Below, piece after piece: positions 35,462 to 46,903 of a stretch of 64,000 bases of DNA (positions are counted from its first letter, which is position 1; the number at the start of each line of letters is the position of its first letter). Both the position numbers and the translations under genes were made by a program. Origin of the DNA: Xestospongia bergquistia (taxonomy: Eukaryota > Porifera > Demospongiae > Haplosclerida > Petrosiidae); the NCBI GenBank assembly GCA_963965975.1, contig OZ014413.1:6951501-7015500 (forward strand). Reading direction: 5' to 3'. The notes under the pieces were generated by a model. The model was not told the origin of the DNA. It did not search any database and saw nothing but the letters and a program-made list of their open reading frames with translations.

Positions 35462-38400
35462 TTAATCTTGAAATGCTATCAGAGCTTTTCTCATTTCATC
35501 ATCTTCGTCATCTGATGGGATAACCACATGACCACAATCATGGCTTCTCTCTTTGCTGAACTTGCATTTACACTTTTCCCGACATTGACAAATTATAACA
35601 CCAAAGAAAAGAATAGCAACAACATAGTTATATGAGGCCATTATATAAGATAACCAGTAATACCTACCACCAAATACAATAGCTGATAGGAGTTGAATGA
35701 TCAACATTGCTATACAAAATGAGTCAATGTGGTTTATTCTTGAATTTCGAAATGGTTTGATAGATGTTTGAATGAAGCACAATATAATAACTGATGTTAG
35801 TTGCATAAACAACACTAAGTTAACATTGTATCCTCTGAAGACTGCCCACATCAAATAGACATATACAACAGTTATCATCCTCACTCCATACCAATAACCT
35901 TGTCCTTGTTTGTATGGACCCTGAAAAGCCTCTAGAAATGGACGCAAGTATTTATTAACACATCTCCATCTCATAAAATATCTACCCAAAGTAACAAATA
36001 TTATGTAAGGTATAATGTATAATAACAAACTTGTCACAGCTACAGCAAACAGAGCAATATGTTGAGAACTAAAGAAATAGTTAACATTACCATCACCATA
36101 CCACACTATTACTGTTCCATCTTGTGCTGTATGAACAGGAACATAAGCTATGATGTCTATACAAGTGATGAGGACTTTAGAGAAAGAGAGATGAATGAGA
36201 CTAGCTAAGACTTGAACAGAGTAACTTGCTGTTTTGTTAGAGATTTGAGTTGAGTGTTGACTAAATATGATAAATCCAATTACTAAAATACACAAGTACA
36301 CTGAATAAATAAATTGTATACCAGTTTTAACAGTTGGTGTCATTCCATTGTACAAACACATTGGAAAACCTAGATTAAGATTCATGAGGGATACGAAGAC
36401 TCTAGCAGCGTATATAAACCAATTGTTATTATCCAAAAAGTCAATAGTTGAAACAGAAGTGATATTCATAACTATTATAATACCAGCTAATGGTCCTTCT
36501 GATATAGTCAGTGGTAGTGTAAGCATTATTACTACCAGTAGCAGACCAGATAGAGCACATGCTACTATTGTAATTAACCATAGATGAGAACATGGTCTAC
36601 ATTCTGTACTACCAAATACAACACTTAGATTATGTTGACATTGTCCACAGAGTACACCCATCTTACTGGACTCACAAATAGAGAATGGGTCTGCCACATT
36701 GATTAGTAAAGTATCGGTCTTACAGTTACCAGGAGGACAAATAGAGGCAAAACCTAAATCACTCCTATTATCAGAGAATATATAACCCAACCATTGACCA
36801 GAAGAAATAGAAATAGTTGTTGTAGTGATGTTACATATTGCTGTAGGTGAAATAACTGTGATAAAACTATCACACACACACTCATCTCCATTCAACATGA
36901 ATCCCATTGGACAAGGATATACGTATATATTAGCTAACCAAGACGTTGGATATCCTGGTGTTGCAATATTTAATACCCCATGTTTGAATTCATTTAGTTT
37001 ACTGAGGACATTGTAATTGATTTGAGTACATTTATTACCAAAAAGAGGTACAAGTGTTTGTCCTTCTTTTAAATATAAAATATCTGGAAGCAACCTTTCT
37101 TGTTTAAAGTAATTACGATTTGTGAATGAAGCCATTGCAGGAGAGTAAACAATGTTACCAAAATCATCAATGGCACAAAGAGATGTGACTATTGTCTTAC
37201 CAGGATAAGTTTTAATGATATGATGTAATGTTGAGCAGTGTATGGAAATCGTTCCATTTTTTGCAGGATCAAGGTGACAAGAACATATTTTGACTGGTTG
37301 AGAAGAGATTTGTTTTAGGTCATTGTCAAGAGAGTTTGGTGGACCAAAATGTGTGATTGATCTCCAGTCAATATAGACTGTTTTAAAATCATTTTGTGAA
37401 TAGGGTAAAAAGCACTTGTAAAGAGAAGTGGCATAAATACTATTTCCTGCAAGTCCTGCTGTGTTCCCTTCAAATTTCAAAGTAATATTTAAATTGTGTA
37501 GATCTGTTTTATTACTATTGATTTGTATAGGACATCTACTGTGACCTGGTATAACTCCATTATCAACATATATAGCTCCACCATATAACAAAGCACTATT
37601 GTTACAGAATGTGGCAGTCAGTGGTTCTTGGAGAATAAGAAATGAGTTGTAAAGTTGAATGGCAGCTCCCATAGCTGCCTTGTTGTTTTTAAAGGATACA
37701 TTTCCTATTATATGTAGGTTGCTGTGATATACTGCAATTGTTGGTGAGTTGTTATCTTGAAAATTACTATTTCCCCTGATAAAGATGTTGTTCCAGTTTA
37801 TTAACGTCAAAGATGGAACTGTAGTATACGCTGTATAACCAAGATGACCTTTACGGCTGAAACATACTTCAGTATCTTCTAACACAATGGAAATGTTGCT
37901 TTTTTTGCAGATTCGAACTTGATCTGTCACGAATGCGTATAGACCAGAGCCAGATATATAAGCATAATGATATCTATATTTAACTCCTTTTAGGAATATA
38001 TTAATAGACTTTGCACAGCATAATTCAAAAATATTGAGATAGATATTTCCACCATACTTTACGTAAGAAAGTTCTGCAAGATATCCTCCTGTATGAGTCC
38101 CAATTGTTACATTATTGAATTCAATTGGTGTCCATTCATTAGTGCTGATTGAGTAACAGTTGTGACACAATATAGAAATAATAGTAATACATCCACCACC
38201 AATTTGTTTAGTTGATGGGATAACATATCCATCATATTCATAGACATCTTTTAGTGAAAATTGAGAATTCATCATGCCATTATAGAATAATACTAGTAAG
38301 AACCCTGTTATTGTTCCACCACTATCGGCAATGGTAGTATTCTTACTTTCAAATTTAGCTGCATAAGACTGATTATACAATACAGTTAACCCACCAGAAC

Positions 38401-39199
38401 CAACTATTATAGGAAGATTACATATCTTATGTCCTATCAAAGTCAATGGTGGTACATCTGGTATATAATTTATGTTAAAATAAAGGGTTGATTGTGACAT
38501 TACAATATTAACAGATTCCATATCAGGAGACGTTTGTTGAGTGTCTTTAAATATTACAGCTATGCCACAGCCGGCACACTCAAAAATACCAGAATCATTA
38601 CACTGACTACCACCAAATCCACCAAATCCATATTGAACTTGAACATGCTCCATTAATGATGAGCCAAGAGGATTAAGCATTAGTATAGCATATCCTACAT
38701 AATGTGCAATAGTCACACGATCTATCGTTATATTGTAACAATGATTAAATACAAGCAAAGACTTCTGTTTATATCCTAAATGTGGATGTGTATTATTGAA
38801 GGATGTCACAGCTGTTTTTGTTATAGTTGCTCCACATCCATTGAACTCCAAATTTTCTAAAGTAATGCTTGATATATTGACAAACCCAAAACCAGTAGTT
38901 GAAGAGGAATTTCCATTTTTTAGACATTTAATTAATGAATTCCTGTCAGTGAGTCCTGTTAATGTAATATTACTGACATTTCCAATTAAGCAAAAGGTCA
39001 TATTGTGAAGCACATAGTTCCTTTGTGTCATTTTAAAAATCAAGTTATTTTGTATTGATGCATTACCACTACATAACCAGTGCCACATTTGATCACTTGT
39101 ATTAATTGGAACAATATGTGAAGAAAGTGGTTTGGCAGTGGTAAATAGTAAAATAACAATTATAAGTACAAACAATACTGGAATATGCAATGATGTCAT
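35462..39199 (-). CDS. Gene 4: divergent beta-helix polytopic membrane protein (1245 aa)
   Basis: Same architecture as gene 1 but far diverged. It has a signal peptide (about 1-24), an Asn/Gly-rich ectodomain with beta-helix-like strands (AALMYGGAIYVD-type elements near 545), and a Cys-rich stalk (CPMGFMLNGDECVC near 761, GVLCGQCQHNLSVVFGSTEC near 846). From about 873 there is a polytopic domain with LNLGFPMCLYNGMTPTVK, SVQVLASLIHLSFSK, VNKYLRPFLEAFQGPY and KPFRNSRINHIDSF. Residues shared with genes 1-3 are concentrated there. The tail is Cys- and acid-rich (QCREKCKCKF, SDDEDDEMRK). A splice acceptor (ctccttacag) lies 13 bases upstream of the ATG, so a 5' leader intron is likely. Confidence 0.88.
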   Translation of the reverse strand: MTSLHIPVLFVLIIVILLFTTAKPLSSHIVPINTSDQMWHWLCSGNASIQNNLIFKMTQRNYVLHNMTFCLIGNVSNITLTGLTDRNSLIKCLKNGNSSSTTGFGFVNISSITLENLEFNGCGATITKTAVTSFNNTHPHLGYKQKSLLVFNHCYNITIDRVTIAHYVGYAILMLNPLGSSLMEHVQVQYGFGGFGGSQCNDSGIFECAGCGIAVIFKDTQQTSPDMESVNIVMSQSTLYFNINYIPDVPPLTLIGHKICNLPIIVGSGGLTVLYNQSYAAKFESKNTTIADSGGTITGFLLVLFYNGMMNSQFSLKDVYEYDGYVIPSTKQIGGGCITIISILCHNCYSISTNEWTPIEFNNVTIGTHTGGYLAELSYVKYGGNIYLNIFELCCAKSINIFLKGVKYRYHYAYISGSGLYAFVTDQVRICKKSNISIVLEDTEVCFSRKGHLGYTAYTTVPSLTLINWNNIFIRGNSNFQDNNSPTIAVYHSNLHIIGNVSFKNNKAAMGAAIQLYNSFLILQEPLTATFCNNSALLYGGAIYVDNGVIPGHSRCPIQINSNKTDLHNLNITLKFEGNTAGLAGNSIYATSLYKCFLPYSQNDFKTVYIDWRSITHFGPPNSLDNDLKQISSQPVKICSCHLDPAKNGTISIHCSTLHHIIKTYPGKTIVTSLCAIDDFGNIVYSPAMASFTNRNYFKQERLLPDILYLKEGQTLVPLFGNKCTQINYNVLSKLNEFKHGVLNIATPGYPTSWLANIYVYPCPMGFMLNGDECVCDSFITVISPTAICNITTTTISISSGQWLGYIFSDNRSDLGFASICPPGNCKTDTLLINVADPFSICESSKMGVLCGQCQHNLSVVFGSTECRPCSHLWLITIVACALSGLLLVVIMLTLPLTISEGPLAGIIIVMNITSVSTIDFLDNNNWFIYAARVFVSLMNLNLGFPMCLYNGMTPTVKTGIQFIYSVYLCILVIGFIIFSQHSTQISNKTASYSVQVLASLIHLSFSKVLITCIDIIAYVPVHTAQDGTVIVWYGDGNVNYFFSSQHIALFAVAVTSLLLYIIPYIIFVTLGRYFMRWRCVNKYLRPFLEAFQGPYKQGQGYWYGVRMITVVYVYLMWAVFRGYNVNLVLFMQLTSVIILCFIQTSIKPFRNSRINHIDSFCIAMLIIQLLSAIVFGGRYYWLSYIMASYNYVVAILFFGVIICQCREKCKCKFSKERSHDCGHVVIPSDDEDDEMRKALIAFQD

Positions 39200-39210
39200 T
39201 TCTATAAATC

Positions 39211-39863
39211 CTGTAAGGAGTATAAAATGATATCTATAACTTTAGCTGTATAACAAAAATACTTACATAAATGATGTCAGAATCACAACAATGTACTCTC
39301 CAAAGATCTACAGTGAAGTCAAAATCATTAACTGCTGTATATGTTACGAAGAGTGTATCTAGACAAAGAATTGTCTGTAGATAGTACCACTGAATAAATA
39401 GCTATGTAAACTGGTGAATGATTGCTGGGTAATTCCAAATGATCACTTAAGTTCCAATGTATACATAACAGATAGATACTAGTTTTACTGTTTAGGTTGA
39501 TCTACTGAATAAACAGCTAATGTAAACTTGGGAATATAGATCAGTGTTAGTTGTTTGGTAACTTATATTTATATTGATATTCCAAATGATCACTTAAGTT
39601 CCAATGTATACATAAAGATAATATTAGTAATACTGTTTAGGTTGAGCTACTGAATAAAAAAGTAATAATGTAAACTTGGGAGTATAATTTTATTGTTGTT
39701 TAGTAATTTATATTTGTGTAGATAATCATGATATCCCCATGACCACTTATGTCCCAATGTATACCTAGCAGGTACATATTCATATTACTGTTTAGGTTGT
39801 AAGTATGTATAAGTAGAAATGCAATACCTACTACCAAAGTGACAATAACGTGAACTGGCATTT
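39211..39863 (-). other. Probable 5' leader intron and first exon of gene 4
   Basis: A strong acceptor (tttatactccttacag) ends at 39211 on the minus strand. Upstream, a conserved ATG-containing stretch near 39863-39830 (MPVHVIVTLVVG, then gtattg) is also present at about 35020-34985 (MPTHVTTALVVG). It could be a short first exon. The intron would contain the 155-base tandem repeats at 39388-39800. The exon pairing is inference. Confidence 0.35.
39388..39800. repeat. Tandem repeat of about 140-155 bases (three units) upstream of gene 4
   Basis: Units share ctgaataaa.agctaatgtaaa, cttgggaatat and ccaatgtatacataa, and differ by small indels. Confidence 0.65.
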
Positions 39864-40149
39864 TAATAAATGTTAGACATTGAGAGTGAAAATGCTAAAA
39901 AATTTTAGACAAACCTTAGAAGGATGTATTAGTTTTGTTATTATAGTTCATTGCTTATCAATAGTTTATAATATTGTTTGTAACGTAGTTATCATTCATA
40001 GAATAATTGTAAATAGTGGTACACATTCACAACTTATAGTCAGTGGTTGATTGTACAGTTGCAAGTTGAGAAGTCAAGGCAAACAATTAAATAATAAGTA
40101 TTAATTGTTTTTGATAATGACAATAGGATATTAATCTGCTACATTAAAC

Positions 40150-40490
40150 AAGTATAGACAACATAATGAACTAGTAATGTTAATGAGAGAGTTATCATTG
40201 CAGAATGTACTGAAAGACAACTAGTACATATGGCATAAATGATGTAATTCTTAAAGAATGAACAATAACATGTCCATATCTGATTTTCATAATGATACAT
40301 GACAACTAAATTATAATATATAATACACCAACAATATCCATTATAATAGTACCCACAATTGATTCCAATTTTTCAATAATTTATGGAGTTAAATTTTCGT
40401 TTAGCTAATAAAATTGAATCTTAACAGCAAGTTCTAACTCCAAGAGTTAAATCTAATTTTGTATTATCTTTGTATGTCATCTTCTTACTA
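40150..40490 (+). pseudogene. 3'-end relic of a POT transporter gene
   Basis: Matches 25848-26170, the last 50 or so codons and 3' region of the intact POT gene. Shared pieces are agtatagacaac.taatgaact, gagagagttatcattgcaga, actgaaagacaactagt, gacaactaaattataat and cttaacagcaagttctaa. Frameshifts and lost codons are present. The body of the gene is absent. The next 250 bases hold nothing recognised. Confidence 0.8.
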
Positions 40491-40749
40491 GAATAAACGC
40501 AACAAAAGTTAAACTAAGGTCTGCCAAAAATTAAAAATAGCAAGTGTTTTGTCTTGAATTGTTACCTCACAGTAGACAGTATGAAATCTTTTTATGAAGT
40601 TTTTTTTTTTATTTTGGTCTACATGCAATAAAGATTTTATTAGTTCTTGGTGATAATTTTAAAAGAGATTGCATACAACATCTTAAACAGGAAGTAGCTG
40701 AACAAGGATATATACTCTAGATAAGACAATAGCATCTGAACAAAATTTA

Positions 40750-42320
40750 TGAACACAGTACATGTTGGTGGGTGTGTTTGTGCATTTGTGTGTCGGTGGA
40801 GTCTGTGAACTGTCTATGGCTTATTATTGCTGGATATATCAACACTTCCTTTCTAAATCAAGGGTGATGTCTATTGACATCCATAAAGAGGGATATAAAC
40901 AATAATTGGGTTTGCTAACTTACTACTTCCATATTTCACATCAGATAGACTAGTATCATATTGTTTAAATATGCTGACAAATTGAGTACATAAATAAATT
41001 TTAATAAAGTAAGAGCACTTCAGTTTCAATGCTACACCAAGTAGATTTATGACATTGGTAACTATAACAACACCCACCCAGACTTTCCAATCATATTTGA
41101 CCAAATGCAACAGTAACAAATTTTTCTATCATCCCAGACCCCATACATTATTGGTTTGACATGAAATTTTCAAGATCATATGCCTATGGATGAACAAAGT
41201 ATCTAAAATTGAAGATAATGTTTGATCACCAGATATCATACTCCTAACATAAGATACACTACATCACAAGTCTCTACCTTATACAATGTTAGCTCTACTG
41301 GACTTTGAGGCAAACAACTTTAATCAAGTTCAAATTATATTCCTTATATTGTAGGTTGTGGGGTTAAATGTTTCCAATACTACTATACCTGAACTCTTAT
41401 TATTATAGTTTATTATTAGTAGACACTATTGAGCATGCCTTAGTATAGAGGTGTCCTTGATATATAGGTTATATAATACACTAAAATATTCGTATAGTGT
41501 TAGACTTAATATGTTGTATGATATGTAGAGGATGTTATTAATTCTGAATAACTACTACATGCATCCATTCTTTAAGAGTTCAAATTAAGCTCCTCTTTTT
41601 AATAGTATGACTTTTATAGATGTTACTGATATATTTCCCTATTATAATTAATATTATTTATTTATTATATGAAAACTTATTCTTTTGTACAGAGAGTTAT
41701 ATCTTTTTCAAATCTAATTGTTGAACATTTGGATTTTATAAATAGTTCTCATCATATCCAGATAACACTAGAGAGAATACAGTTTGTTGGAGCTTGTATT
41801 CCTTCCACTGATTTTTGGAGGAAACATCTATATCATAGGTTCTTAATGAGTACTAAAATCATATATAATAGGCTATATTGATTAGCTGGTGTTATATCAC
41901 TAAATACAAATCTATGTAGAGTTAATTGAGCCTTCTGGAGAGTATTCCATACTTTTATAAGTGTATGCTGATCCTCTAACTAATTATATGATAGAATATT
42001 ATTCCATGTCATAGCTTAGCAATCTGAATTTAGTAAGCTAACGTCTTCCATTTTGAATTATTCCAGGCTTGCATTGATTCATTGTGGAAATGCAGCCTCA
42101 CAACATATACAGTCCTTATAATAATTAATGACTCCGTTGGTAATTGTATCTACAATGCCTTTTAGAGTCTCTTCCAGTTGATGAACTTGTATGAGTAATG
42201 ACTGATAAAGCTATAAAACATTCCAGGATTGGTAAGTAATGTAATGTGTCTTTCTCGATCATGTAAGTGTCATGTGGCCCAGATGTTTTATTCACAGATA
42301 ACCCTTTTTGTCATATGATT
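40750..42320 (+). repeat. Segmental duplication block, copy 2
   Basis: Second copy of 11110-12660, leading again into large-family relics. A 70-codon frame at 41669 and an 82-codon minus frame at 40871 are not conserved in the other copy and look like chance. Confidence 0.7.
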
Positions 42321-42474
42321 ACTATGTGATTGAAAAGTGTTTTTATACTCATGTACTGAGGATTGATCATATATCTAAACAGCAACAGATAATATTGTTG
42401 TTAATATTTTTAGATTATTATCAATTAAATAATTAATTATTGTATCATTGTTGTTAAATGATTTTAGTGGTGCT

Positions 42475-42870
42475 ATGGGAGTGTAGAGTATGGAGGACAC
42501 TCCCATTTTCTTCTAATTATATTGACTCTGACAGTAGTTCTTGGTCTACTGTTGCCATATGTTCTCCTATTTTTCTTTACTAAAAACTTAATCCACTAGC
42601 ATCTACCAACAAATACTTCCAACCTCTTCTAGTAGCTATCCATGCTACTTTTGAATAAAGGTAAATAATATTATTTTACATTGCGTCTTCTCTTTCTATT
42701 TGCTTTGTATGACATATATGCCAAATATAGAGCTACTGATGTTTATGCTCTTTTTGTCACAACAAGTTTAAAATTTGTAATGTTCCTTTCCTTTCAAACA
42801 TAAATTAAAGAATAATTTAAAAGTAAATTAATTAGCATTTTTAATAGTGGTTTTATAATGAACATAATAT
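42475..42870 (+). pseudogene. Membrane-domain relic of the large-protein family
   Basis: Degraded sequence aligned to gene 1 at about 18530-18900: gagtatgg.ggacactcc, ctactgttgccatatgttctcc, cttccaacctcttctagtagctatccatgct, then a gacatatatgccaaatatagagct stretch. Stops and frameshifts are frequent. Confidence 0.7.
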
Positions 42871-43399
42871 TTATATACTTGACTTCTTGGCAACAGTCTG
42901 GCTTAACAAATAAAAGGTTCTGGTATTGACCTTGTCATAACCAAATGGTCAAATAGTTATATATAAGAAGCTACTTCTAGTCAAAATATGTATGTAGCAT
43001 ACAAGGAGTCATATGACATTATGTTGTATATCTAATTAACGCTATAATGTATGCTTAATATGACATAATCACATGTGATTGAAATATCACGCAAGACTTA
43101 CTTATTTGCATTACAACTATAGAATAAACTAGTCCTATACTTCACAGAATATGTTAGATCTATTTATTAGTATGCTATATTTTGTATGCTATGTCATTTT
43201 TTAGGATCCAGTAGCCCATGTGATGGCATAGTTGGTTCATTTGTGGATTGTTGTGCACTGAACTAAGCAATATTCCCAAAGTAACTATATATGGAAAAAT
43301 ATAGATTCCATTCTTTTGGATGTATTAACTCCAAGTAAAGATGTTACAAGGTTAGTCTCCTTACAATATAATGTTAAAACATTACTTTATATAAGCAAA

Positions 43400-43440
43400 C
43401 TCTATTGACCTCCGTTGTATGCTAATGAAGGTCAATAGAG
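43400..43440. repeat. 12-base perfect inverted repeat (hairpin)
   Basis: ctctattgacct (43400-43411) and aggtcaatagag (43429-43440) are exact reverse complements around a 17-base loop. It lies in a segment of the gene 2 upstream region with no counterpart in front of gene 1. Confidence 0.7.
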
Positions 43441-43759
43441 TCTCAATTCAATATTCTTTTGCAATAATTTCTTTTGCAGTCCTACAACTCATGATATATA
43501 CACTTTAAAAAATACAACTTCACTGTGAAAATTGATACGTTATTTTAACATTTACTTTGTATTGTACATGGCTCGAATATTATAGAATCCAAAAGTCATG
43601 TTAACTACTCACGCTATGATTGTTGCTTTGTAATAGTATTCCATACTAACAAATTGTGTAAAGAGTAATTCACATGAATTCAAGATTCCAATAATTCTCC
43701 ATTGTCAGCTAAAAAATGTGTGCTTAAAATAACTGAAGAATTTTTACAATATTGTGAAA

Positions 43760-44240
43760 CTTGTGAATTACTATATTTTTACGTCATTGTGTAAGTCTAT
43801 TGTGTGGTAGTTGTAGTAAGCTTAAAATAGGCCAACACTTAGTATGGTATTTGGTTATACAGAATGAAAAATGTACTAATTTGCGGTTGCAGACACCAGT
43901 TCTCTATGCAGTAGCTGCTTCTTTCTTCATTTATATGTTATATGCTCTCAGACTCACATTATACACTCAATAGAATTATATTTTAAGTTAAGACTACTAA
44001 TTATGAAATCATAGATCTATTATTATTAAATCTTGTCAAAGGCCATGTTCAATGTTTTGTCTTATTCTTATGCCTATATTGAATCTGAATCTAACTTTTT
44101 CTCTATTTTCAACAATAGAATGACAAAGTTTGAAAAACTGATCTCAGTTTAGTATTTTCCCTTATCTCTTGACAATAGTTCTTATATTCAGTATCTTCAG
44201 TCATTGAATAGAAAGCTTTCTAAAACAATTGTTCATTCAT
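43760..44240 (+). pseudogene. Stalk and membrane-domain relic upstream of gene 2
   Basis: Contains decayed versions of the LCGSCGMLKEGQ stalk motif (ttgtgtggtagttgtagtaagc), the first membrane segment (ctctatgcagtagctgct) and SHSVHSS-region sequence, broken by many indels. A very similar relic precedes gene 3 at 51230-51870. Confidence 0.8.
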
Positions 44241-44324
44241 CAGGGTTCCTCAGACAGAATTTGCGTTATTATAAAATGACATCTAAGTTTACTTTCAACG
44301 TTATTGTAATAAGAATACTCAGTT

Positions 44325-44410
44325 ATTTCAAAAGATAACAAAAACAGCTAAAATACCAATACTTAAAGAGTTAATTCCTGCGCTATTTAGTTCAGTCAAA
44401 CTCTTTTAAA
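44325..44410 (+). promoter_or_regulatory. Conserved 5' leader/promoter block of gene 2
   Basis: Same block as before gene 1: gataacaaaaacagctaaa, caatacttaa, agttaattcctg, tatttagttcagtcaaact and cttttaaaATG. Confidence 0.6.
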
Positions 44411-46903
44411 ATGCTCTTACTTTCAACACTACTGGTCCTTTTTTCCCTGGTAAATCGTTTTGAAACATATCATGTTAACTCGTCATCAGATTTGGAGAAG
44501 TTCCTGTGTGACAAAACATGGTCATCTCAACACTTTGTTTTATCATTAAACAGCTCTGTGAATTTTACTCTTTCTCGTGGTATCTTCTGTCAAGTGTCTA
44601 GTAACCAAACTAGTAAAATTAGCATATACAGTGATTCTCTCACAGAAATGGCAACTATAACATGTGTTCATAATGACACATCAGATATTCCTCCACAATC
44701 TAGAAGAGGTCTGGCTTTCTTTAACACTACAGTGACTCTTGAACAATTGATATTTAAGGATTGTGGTACTTATCTCACTACTATACAAGATTCTACTATG
44801 ACTGACTACCTCAATAGTTCATCTCTGTATTACACTTCATCTCATGCTGCTGTGTTAGTCTTTGTTCATTGCCATGTCAATATAACTCAACTTAATATCT
44901 ATTACTCATATGGGTTTGCTATGATTGGTATAAATTTATATAACTCTAGTATCCGTGAAGTTAATGTATCTAATTCAACTCTTAGTAATGTCCTATATCA
45001 TCATACTGAACACAAAAGAAGGACAATTGGTTGTGGTGCTCTTCTACATTTTTTTGATCATCAACTAATGATGTATCCTACAAATGTTACTGTCAACTAT
45101 GCACGATTTACAAATAACTCTGATTTGCATAAAGCATATAGCTATATCACTGAGTTCTCTAATAATTCTTTAAATATTGTTAATGCTGCTGGTCTGACTG
45201 TACTTTATACTCAAAAAACATATTTTGCTAGTGTTACTATTAACAATACAGAATTTACATCTACTGTGGGAAGTTATAATTCACCAGGTGGTCTGCTTGT
45301 TCTTCATTACAACAGTTCTCTTAATACAAGCACAATTGTTAATAACTCTCTGTTTTCTGATAATGCTAATGGTCCTAAGTCATTTTTACATGGAGCAGCT
45401 CTTGCTTTATATTGGATTAAAGTAACAGATTTATCAATGACTAAACCTCAAGTATTGTTAATTCAAAATACAAAGTTTTATAATCACACAGGACATTGTC
45501 ATAATTGTTTACCTACTGGTGCTATGTATGTTGCTGTAGCTGAACTAAGAAATACTGTTAAAATAGATATTCATATAAAAAACTGTAGCTTTCAAAATAA
45601 TTTAGTACAGCAGACTGGAGCTTGTCTTTTTATGTCAGTCTCTGATAGTACTAAGAAGTTTGCAAACATCGCCGTTGTTCTCGAAGACATATATGCAACG
45701 AATAACTCTCAAAAGTTAAGATTTAAGCCTGTTTCAACTGCAGGAATCTTCTCATTTAGTAGCGTAGCAAACGTGTCTATTACTAGAACGTCAACCTTCA
45801 CTAACAACTATGGATCTGTGATTGATGCTCTCAATTCCAATGTTTATCTGTCTAAATATGCCACCAATGTGACTTTTAGCAACAATGTTGGATCCAGTGG
45901 TGCTGCTATTAGACTACTAGGTAATGGATATCTTTATTTTAGTGGAGGAGCTGTAGTTAACTTTACTAATAATCAAGCTCAGGAATTTGGTGGAGCAATA
46001 TATGCAAGTTCTGGTAAAAGAAATAGTTTACTACTAAAAGAACAATGTATCATACAATTAATTGATATCACAAAACAAAATAATATTTTCTTTACAGAAA
46101 ATGTAGCTATCTATGCTGGTAATTCAATATATGCTAGTCCACTCTTTTCATGCAAATTAAAGCAAAAACTTTCTAATAATACAGCATTGCTAGAGTTTTA
46201 TAGTAATCACTTTCATTTTATTGAAAACAAGAAAGTGAATAAACTGCACACTATATCAACTTCAGCTTCAAAACTAACTTTATGTTATCCTAATGGTACA
46301 CACAGAAATTTCACCAAATCAATTAATACCTATCCAGGTCAGAAGATCATGATTGACATGGCATCTATTGATTCTCTAAACAGAAGCGTCTACTCAATTG
46401 TTGCAATCACCATTGCTACAAAAAGAAACATTTTAGAACTACATAAAGACCATGAACAAATACTTTATGAAGGTAATAATTGTACCTCATTTAACATTAA
46501 AATATATAGCAAAGACTATAATACCACAGAGGGAATGTTAGTATTTTCTCTACCTAGTTTCCCAGCTGCTCTAGTTGTCAATGTTACAGTACAACATTGT
46601 CCTTTAGGTTTTGTTTGGCATAATAAAACACAAAAATGTGTGTGCTCATCAGCTTTTTATAATGAAGACTTCTATTTGGCTTATGGTTATAAGACTGATT
46701 GTGACATTGATTACCTGTCAATGACAAGACCTAAAATATTTGCTAATACCTGGGCTGGTTATGTGAACACATCCAGACAGTTTGGAGTCTCAATTCAATG
46801 TCCACTTGGTTATTGTAATTATGATGGGTCCTTTTTTTGCAGTTCTTCAGCTAACAATATGAAGATTTCAAATGACAAGAATTGTAATAAAAAAACTCTC
46901 TAA
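44411..46903 (+). CDS. Gene 2, first part: ectodomain ending at an in-frame stop (830 aa)
   Basis: Close paralog of genes 1 and 3 over signal peptide, beta-helix ectodomain and most of the Cys-rich stalk (HCPLGFVWHNKTQKCVCSS, QCPLGYCNYDGSFFCSSS). It ends at TAA (46901-46903), where gene 1 has CAA and gene 3 has CGA. The frame continues without any other defect into the membrane half (46904-48190). If translated, this part would be a secreted glycoprotein without membrane anchor. Either a young nonsense mutation, an allele-specific change or an assembly error explains it; readthrough is less likely. Confidence 0.8.
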   Translation: MLLLSTLLVLFSLVNRFETYHVNSSSDLEKFLCDKTWSSQHFVLSLNSSVNFTLSRGIFCQVSSNQTSKISIYSDSLTEMATITCVHNDTSDIPPQSRRGLAFFNTTVTLEQLIFKDCGTYLTTIQDSTMTDYLNSSSLYYTSSHAAVLVFVHCHVNITQLNIYYSYGFAMIGINLYNSSIREVNVSNSTLSNVLYHHTEHKRRTIGCGALLHFFDHQLMMYPTNVTVNYARFTNNSDLHKAYSYITEFSNNSLNIVNAAGLTVLYTQKTYFASVTINNTEFTSTVGSYNSPGGLLVLHYNSSLNTSTIVNNSLFSDNANGPKSFLHGAALALYWIKVTDLSMTKPQVLLIQNTKFYNHTGHCHNCLPTGAMYVAVAELRNTVKIDIHIKNCSFQNNLVQQTGACLFMSVSDSTKKFANIAVVLEDIYATNNSQKLRFKPVSTAGIFSFSSVANVSITRTSTFTNNYGSVIDALNSNVYLSKYATNVTFSNNVGSSGAAIRLLGNGYLYFSGGAVVNFTNNQAQEFGGAIYASSGKRNSLLLKEQCIIQLIDITKQNNIFFTENVAIYAGNSIYASPLFSCKLKQKLSNNTALLEFYSNHFHFIENKKVNKLHTISTSASKLTLCYPNGTHRNFTKSINTYPGQKIMIDMASIDSLNRSVYSIVAITIATKRNILELHKDHEQILYEGNNCTSFNIKIYSKDYNTTEGMLVFSLPSFPAALVVNVTVQHCPLGFVWHNKTQKCVCSSAFYNEDFYLAYGYKTDCDIDYLSMTRPKIFANTWAGYVNTSRQFGVSIQCPLGYCNYDGSFFCSSSANNMKISNDKNCNKKTL

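Noticed and set aside
36348-39008. Plus-strand frames inside gene 4
   Set aside because: Shadows of the 1245-codon minus-strand gene.
45225-45425. Overlapping plus-strand frame inside genes 2 and 3 (also at 52899)
   Set aside because: It recurs only because the genes are paralogs; it has no start context and no protein-like conservation beyond the main frame.
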